Both the position numbers and the translations under genes were made by a program. Shown here in pieces: positions 58,187 to 64,000 of a stretch of 64,000 nt of DNA. Source of the DNA: Taudactylus pleione (lineage: Eukaryota > Chordata > Amphibia > Anura > Myobatrachidae); NCBI GenBank assembly GCA_031769625.1, contig JAUIMM010000200.1, positions 50,800,001-50,864,000 on the forward strand, written 5' to 3'. The notes beneath the pieces were generated by a model. That model made no database searches. It saw nothing but the letters and a program-made list of their open reading frames with translations, and was not told where the DNA came from. Numbering within the stretch: the stretch's first letter is position 1; each line of letters begins with the position of its first letter.

Positions 58187-60206
58187 GTGTCTATGTATAA
58201 GCTTTGTGTGTGTGTGGTGTGTAAGTGTCTCTGTATAGGCTTTGTAGTTGTGTCTCTGTATAGGCTTTGTGTGTGTGTGTAAGTGTCTCTGTATAGGCTT
58301 TTTGTGTGTCTAAGTGTCTCTGTATAAGCTTTGTGTGTGTGTAAGTGTCTCTGTATAGGCTTCGTGTGTGTGTGTGTGTGTGTGTGTAAGTGTCTGTAAA
58401 AGCTTTGTGTGTGTGTGAAAGTGTCTCTGTATAGGCTTTGTGTGTAAGTGTCTCCGTATAGGCTTTGTGTGCGTAAGTGTCTCTGTATAGGCTTTGTGTG
58501 TGTGTAAGTGTCTCTGTATAGGCTTTGTATGTGTGTGTAAGTGTCTCTGTATAGGCTTTGTGTGTAAGTGTCTCTATATAAGCTTTGTGTGTGTATGTCT
58601 CTGTATAGGCTGTGTGTGTGTGTGTGTAAATGTCTCTGTATAGGCTTTGTGTGTGTCTCTGTATAGGCTTTGTGTGTGTGTGTAAGTGTCTCTGTATAGG
58701 CTTTGTGTGTGTAAGTGTCTCTGTATAGGCTTTGTGTGTAAGTGTCTCTGTGTCTCTGCATAAGCTTTGTGTTTATGTGTAAGTGTCTCTTTTTAGGCTT
58801 TGTGTGTGTAAGTCTCTGTATAGGCTTTGTGTGTGTGTGTAAGTGTCTCTGTATAGGCTTTGTGTGTGTCTCTGTATAGGCTTTGTGTGTGTATGTGTGT
58901 ATGTAAGTGTCTCTGTATACGCTTTATGTGTGTGTGTGTAAGTGTCTCTGTATAGGCTTTGTGTGTAAGTGTCTCTGTATAGGCTTTGTTTGTGTGTAAG
59001 TGTCTCTGTATAGGCTTTGTGTGTGTGTGTAAGTGTCTATGTATAAGCTTTGTGTGTGTGTGTGTGGTGTGTAAGTGTCTCTGTATACGCTTTGTGTGTG
59101 TGTCTCTGTATAGGCTTTGTGTGTGCATGTAAGTGTCTCTGTATAAGCTTTGTGTGTGTGTAAGTGTCTCTGTATAGGCTTTGTGTGTGTGTGTCTCTGT
59201 ATAAGCTTTGTGTGTGTAAGTGTCTCTGTATAGGCTTTGTGTGTGTGAATGTCTCTCTAAAGGCTTTGTATGTAAGTGTCTCTGTATAGGCTATGTGTGC
59301 GTGTATGTGTGTGTGTGTTTAAGTGTCTCTGTATAGGCTTTGTGTGTAAGTGTCTCTGTATAAGCTTAGTGTGCGTGAGTGTAAGTGTCTCTGTATAGGC
59401 TTTGTGTGTGTGTGTGTGTGTAAGTGTCTCTGTATAGGCTTTGTGTGTAAGAGTCTCTGTATAGGCTTTGTGTGTAAGTGTTTCTGTATAGGCTTTGTAT
59501 GTGTGTGTAAGTGTCTCTGTATAAGCTTTGTGTGTGTAAGTATCTCTGTATAAGCTTTGTGTGTAAGTGTCTCTGCATAAGCTTTGTCTGTGTATGTGTA
59601 AGTGTCTCTGTATAGGCTTTGTGTGTGTGTAAGTGTCTCTGTATAGGCTTTGTGTGTGTGTGTGTGTAAATGTCTATGTATAAGCTTTGTGTGTGTGTGG
59701 TGTGTAAGTGTCTCTGTATAGGCTTTGTGTGTGTGTCTCTGTATAGGCTTTGTGTGTGTGTGTAAGTGTCTCTGTATAAGCTTTGTGTGTGTGTAAGTGT
59801 CTCTGTATAGGCTTCGTGTGTGTATGTGTGTGTGTAAGTGTCTGTATAAGCTTTGTGTGTGTGTAAGCGTCTCTGTATAGGCTTTTTGTGTAAGTGTCTC
59901 TGTATAGGCTTTGTGTGTGTAAGTGTCTCTGTATAGGCTTCGTGTGTGTGTGTAAGTGTCTCTGTATTGGCTTTGTATGTGTGTATAAGTGTCTCTGTAT
60001 AGGCTTTGTGTGTAAGTGTCTCTATATAAGCTTTGTGTGTGTATGTCTCTGTATAGGCTGTGTGTGTGTGTGTGTGTGTAAGTGTCTCTGTATAGGCTTT
60101 GTGTGTGTCTCTGTATAGGCTTTGTGTGTAAGTGTCTCTGTATAGGCTTTGTGTGTGTAAGTGTCTCTGCATAGGCTTTGTGTGCAAGAGTCTCTGCATA
60201 AGCTTT
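57918..60206 (+). repeat. Diverged HOR copy, 2,289 bp
   Basis: Starts with GATTGTGTATGTGG. The first half (58.0-58.96 kb) is B-like, with a 57-bp GT tract, TTTGTAGTTG (58247) and GTATACGCTTTATG. Near 58980 it switches to GTTTGTGTGTAAG units from elsewhere in the HOR. It then repeats the section also seen at 56.85-57.9 kb, including GTATTGGCTTTGTATG. Confidence 0.6.
58128..58184 (+). repeat. Long (TG)n tract, 57 bp
   Basis: An uninterrupted run following an ATAGGCTTG unit in a diverged HOR copy. Confidence 0.93.
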
Positions 60207-60358
60207 GATTGTGTATGTGGAAGTGTCTCTGTATAGGCTTTGTGTGTGTGTGTAAGTGTCTCAGTATAAGCTTTGTGTGTGTGTGTAAGTCTCTGTATAG
60301 GCTTTGTGTGTGTGTGTAAGTGTCTCTGTATAGGCCTTGTGTGTGTCTCTGTATAGGC

Positions 60359-60419
<61 letters not shown>

Positions 60420-61709
60420 GTGTCTATGTATAAGCTTTGTGTGTGTGTGGTGTGTAAGTGTCTCTGTATAGGCTTTGTAGTTGTGTCTCTGTATAGGCTT
60501 TGTGTGTGTGTGTAAGTGTCTCTGTATAGGCTTTTTGTGTGTCTAAGTGTCTCTGTATAAGCTTTGTGTGTGTGTAAGTGTCTCTGTATAGGCTTCGTGT
60601 GTGTGTGTGTGTGTGTGTGTAAGTGTCTGTATAAGCTTTGTGTGTGTGTGAAAGTGTCTCTGTATAGGCTTTGTGTGTAAGTGTCTCCGTATAGGCTTTG
60701 TGTGCGTAAGTGTCTCTGTATAGGCTTTGTGTGTGTGTAAGTGTCTCTGTATAGGCTTTGTATGTGTGTGTAAGTGTCTCTGTATAGGCTTTGTGTGTAA
60801 GTGTCTCTATATAAGCTTTGTGTGTGTATGTCTCTGTATAGGCTGTGTGTGTGTGTGTGTGTGTGTAAATGTCTCTGTATAGGCTTTGTGTGTGTCTCTG
60901 TATAGGCTTTGTGTGTGTGTGTAAGTGTCTCTGTATAGGCTTTGTGTGTGTAAGTGTCTCTGTATAGGCTTTGTGTGTAAGTGTCTCTGTGTCTCTGCAT
61001 AAGCTTTGTGTTTATGTGTAAGTGTCTCTTTTTAGGCTTTGTGTGTGTAAGTCTCTGTATAGGCTTTGTGTGTGTGTGTAAGTGTCTCTGTATAGGCTTT
61101 GTGTGTGTCTCTGTATAGGCTTTGTGTGTGTATGTGTGTATGTAAGTGTCTCTGTATACGCTTTATGTGTGTGTGTGTGTAAGTGTCTCTGTATAGGCTT
61201 TGTGTGTAAGTGTCTCTGTATAAGCTGTGTGTGTGTAAGTGTCTCTGCATAAGCTTTGTGTGTGTATGTGTGTGTCTCTGTATAGGCTTTGTGTGTGTAT
61301 GTGTCTCTGTATAAGCTTTGTGTGTGTGTAAGTCTCTATACAGGTTTTGTGTGTGTGTAAGTGTCTCTGTATAGGCTTTGTGTGTGTCTCTGTATAGGCT
61401 TTGTGTGTAAGTGTCTCTGTATAGGCTTTGTATGTGTAAGTGTCTCTGCATAGCCTTTGTGTGCAAAAGTCTCTGCATAAGCTTTGTTTGTGTGTAAGTG
61501 TCTCTGTATAGGCTTTGTGTGTGTGTGTGTGTAAATGTCTATGTATAAGCTTTGTGTGTGTGAGGTGTGTAAGTGTCTCTGTATAGGATTTGTGTGTGTG
61601 TCTCTGTATAGGCTTTGTGTGTGTGTGTAAGTGTCTCTGTATAGGCTTTTTGTGTGTGTAAGTGTCTCTGTTTAAGCTTTGTGTGTGTGTAAGTGTCTCT
61701 GTATAGGCT

Positions 61710-61759
<50 letters not shown>

Positions 61760-62600
61760 GTGTCTGTATAAGCTTTGTGTGTGTGTGTAAGTGTCTCTGT
61801 ATAGGATTTGTGTGTAAGTGTCCCTGTATAGGCTTTGTGTGTGTAAGTGTCTCTGTATAGGCTTCGTGCGTGTGTGTAAGTGTCTCTGTATAGGCTTTGT
61901 TTGTGTGTGTATGTGTCTCTGTATAGGCTTTGTGTGTAAGTGTCTCTATATAAGCTTTGTGCGTGTATGTCTCTGTATAGGCTGTGTGTGTGTGTGTGTG
62001 TGTAAATGTCTCTGTATAGGCTTTGTGTGTGTCTCTGTATAGGCTTTGTGTGTGTCTCTGTATAGGCTTTGTGTGTGTGTGTAAGTAGCTCTGTATAGGC
62101 TTTGTTCGTGTAAGTGTCTCTGTATAGGCTATGTGTATGTAAGTGTCTCTGTATTGGCTTTATGTGTGTGTGTGTAAGTGTCTCTGTATAGGCTTTGTGT
62201 GTAAGTGTCTCTGTATAGGCTTTGTTTGCAAGTGTCTCTGTATAGGCTTTGTGTGCGTGTATGTGTGTGTGTGTAAGTGTCTCTGTATAGGCTTTGTGTG
62301 TAAGTGTCTCTGTATAAGCTTAGTGTGCGTGAGTGTAAGTGTCTCTGTGTAGGCTTTGTGTGTGTGTGTGTAAGTGTCTCTGTATAGGCTTTGTGTGTAA
62401 GTGTCTCTGTATAGGCTTTGTGTGTAAGTGTTTCTGTATAGGCTTTGTATGTGTGTGTAAGTGTCTCTGTATAAGCTTTGTGTGTGTAAGTGTCACTGTA
62501 TAGGCTTTGTGTGTAAGTGTCTCTGCATAGGCTTTGTGTGTGTATGTGTAAGTGTCTCTGTATAGGCTTTGTGTGTGTGTAAGTGTCTCTGTATAGGCTT

Positions 62601-62639
<39 letters not shown>

Positions 62640-63657
62640 GTGTCTATGTATAAGCTTTGTGTGTGTGTGTGGTGTGTAAGTGTCTCTGTATAGGCTTTGT
62701 GTGTGTGTCTCTGTATATGCTTTGTGTGTGTGTGTTTTTGTCTCTGTATAGGCTTTTTGTGTGTGTAAGTGTCTCTGTATAAGCTTTGTGTGTGTGTAAG
62801 TGTCTCTGTATAGGCTTTGTGTGTGTGTGTGTGTGTGTAAGTGTCTGTATAAGCTTTGTGTGTGTGTGTTAGTGTCTCTGTATAGGCTTTGTGTGTAAGT
62901 GTCTCTGTATAGGCTTCGTGTGTGTGTGTAAGTGTCTCTGTATAGGCTTTGTATGTGTGTGTAAGTGTTTCTGTATAGGCTTTGTGTGTAAGTGTCTCTA
63001 TATAAGCTTTGAGTGTGTATGTCTCTGTATAGGCTGTGTGTGTGTGTGTGTGTGTAAGTGTCTCTGTATAGGCTTTGTGTGTGTCTCTGTATAGGCTTTG
63101 TGTGTGTGTGTAAGTGGCTCTGTATAGGCTTTGTGTGTGTAAGTGTCTCTGTATAGGCTTTGTGTGTAAGTGTCTCTGTGTCTCTGCATAAGCTTTGTGT
63201 TTATGTGTAAGTGTCTCTTTTTAGGCTTTGTGTGTGTGAAAGTCTCTGTATAGGCTTTGTGTGTGTGTAAGTGTCTCTGTACAGGCTTTGTGTGTGTCTC
63301 TGTATAGGCTTTGTGTGTGTGTGTATGTGTGTATGTAAGTATCTCTGTATATGCTTTATGTGTGTGTGTAAGTGTCTCTGTATAGGCTTTGTGTGTAAGT
63401 GTCTCTGTATAAGCTGTGTGTGTGTCAGTGTCTCTGCATAAGCTTTGTGTGTGTGTGTATGTGTGTGTCTCTGTATAGGCTTTGTGTGTGTATGTGTCTC
63501 TGTATAAGCTTTGTGTGTGTGTGTGTAAATCTCTGTACAGGTTTTGTGTGTGTGTGTAAGTGTCTCTGTATAGGCTTTGTGTGGGTCTCTGTATAGGCTT
63601 TGTGTGTAAGTGTCTCTGTATAGGCTTTGTGTGTGTAAGTGTCTCTGCATAGGCTTT
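60207..63657 (+). repeat. Diverged HOR copy, 3,451 bp, with lost landmark
   Basis: The first part is B-like (GT tract 60361-60417, TTTGTAGTTG at 60476, GTATACGC at 61155). Near 61454-61490 the expected landmark is replaced: TAGCCTTTGTGTGCAAAAG is followed by GCATAAGCTTTGTTTGTG, joining the HOR end to an internal section. The copy continues with subtype C, the D module (62126-62165) and the GAGTGTGTATG end. Confidence 0.6.
60361..60417 (+). repeat. Long (TG)n tract, 57 bp
   Basis: An uninterrupted run after a GGCCTTGTG unit, at the position equivalent to the tract at 58128-58184. Confidence 0.93.
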
Positions 63658-64000
63658 GATTGTGTATGTGGAAGTGTCTCTGTATAGGCTTTGTGTGTGT
63701 GTAAGTGTCTCTGTATAAGCTTTGTGTGTGTGTAAGTGTCTCTGTATAGGCTTTGAGTGTGTCTCTCTGTATAAGCTTTGTGTGTGTAAGTGTCTCTGTA
63801 TAGGCTTTGTGTGTGTGAATGTCTCTCTAAAGGCTTTTATGCAAGTGTCTCTGTATAGGCTTTGTGTTTGTAAGTGTCTCTGTATAGGCTTTGTGTGTAA
63901 GTGTCTCTGTATAAGCTTAGTGTGCGTGTGTGTAAGTGTCTCTGTATAGGCTTTGTGAGTGTGTGTGTGTAAGTGTCTCTGTATAGGCTTTGTGTGTAAG
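63658..64000 (+). repeat. Diverged HOR copy, partial at window end
   Basis: Starts with GATTGTGTATGTGG and repeats the beginning of the 56233 copy (GTGTCTCTCTGTATAAGC, GGCTTTTATGCAAG, GTGAGTGTGTGTG). It is cut by the window end. Confidence 0.65.

Larger units (their letters stand above)
43725..64000. repeat. GT-rich minisatellite array, right part
   Basis: This continues the same array, in the same orientation, beyond the insertion. Unit sequence and variant types match the left part, but the HOR content differs. A module containing GGCTATGTGTATG and ATTGGCTTTATG occurs four times here (about 44.67, 49.38, 54.67 and 62.13 kb) and I did not find it on the left. The 3-kb landmark also changes to GATTGTGTATGTG after 56 kb. 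The array continues past the window end. Confidence 0.97.

Noticed and set aside
1..64000. Telomeric repeat or telomere-like array
   Set aside because: The unit is not TTAGGG-like and there are no G-triplet runs on either strand of the array.
1..64000. tRNA, rRNA or other structured RNA gene
   Set aside because: No cloverleaf, A/B-box pair or conserved rRNA stretch seen in the array; hairpins in the insertion are simple inverted repeats.

Overview
The window contains no gene I can support. About 60.7 kb of it is one continuous GT-rich minisatellite/satellite array that runs off both ends, interrupted once by a 3,266-bp insertion at 40459-43724. The array, the transposon-like insertion with its giant palindrome and CCAAT-type motifs, and the absence of compact genes all indicate a eukaryotic nuclear genome. 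The terminal segments of the insertion resemble hAT-like repeats I remember as abundant in frog genomes, so an anuran amphibian is my best guess. That is recollection and inference, not a search result.

Array (1-40458 and 43725-64000). The basic unit is about 26-32 bp: a fairly constant core, AAGTGTCTCTGTATAGGCTT, followed by T and a (GT)n tail of variable length. Most tails are 3-8 dinucleotides, but some reach 50-84 bp. I estimate roughly 2,000 units. Variant units recur in a fixed order and define higher-order repeats (HORs). One landmark, GATTGTGAATGTGGAAGAG, recurs at 4437, 6675, 9333, 13337, 16302, 19366, 22384, 25423, 28438, 29970, 32950, 36949, 38582, 47577 and 53052; diverged forms lie at 56233, 57918, 60207 and 63658. 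The commonest spacing is about 3.0 kb. Between 16.3 and 28.4 kb two HOR types (A and B) alternate, giving a dimeric super-repeat of about 6.05 kb. Elsewhere the order is broken by local tandem duplications (1.76 kb, 945 bp, 564 bp, 404 bp, 188 bp), deletions and hybrid junctions, as expected from unequal exchange. The right part of the array carries modules and landmark variants that I do not see on the left.

Insertion (40459-43724). It has imperfect 11-bp terminal inverted repeats (TAGGGATGAGC / TAGGGGTGTGC) and a perfect 8-bp target-site duplication (CTGTAAAG), which is the hallmark of the hAT superfamily. It has no transposase. Its left end (about 230 bp) is a chain of hairpins and its right end (about 390 bp) carries repeated subterminal motifs. 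The middle (about 40.69-43.33 kb) is a huge near-perfect palindrome centred near 42074, itself built from smaller palindromes and containing intron-like sequence in each arm.

The many long open frames on the minus strand (THKAYTETL / QSLYRDTYT / KPIQRHLHT peptides) are not genes. They are the same DNA unit read in three stop-free frames. No rRNA, tRNA, CRISPR array or protein-coding locus was seen. No previously undescribed functional system is demonstrated. The noteworthy content is the multi-level array architecture and the palindromic element inside it.
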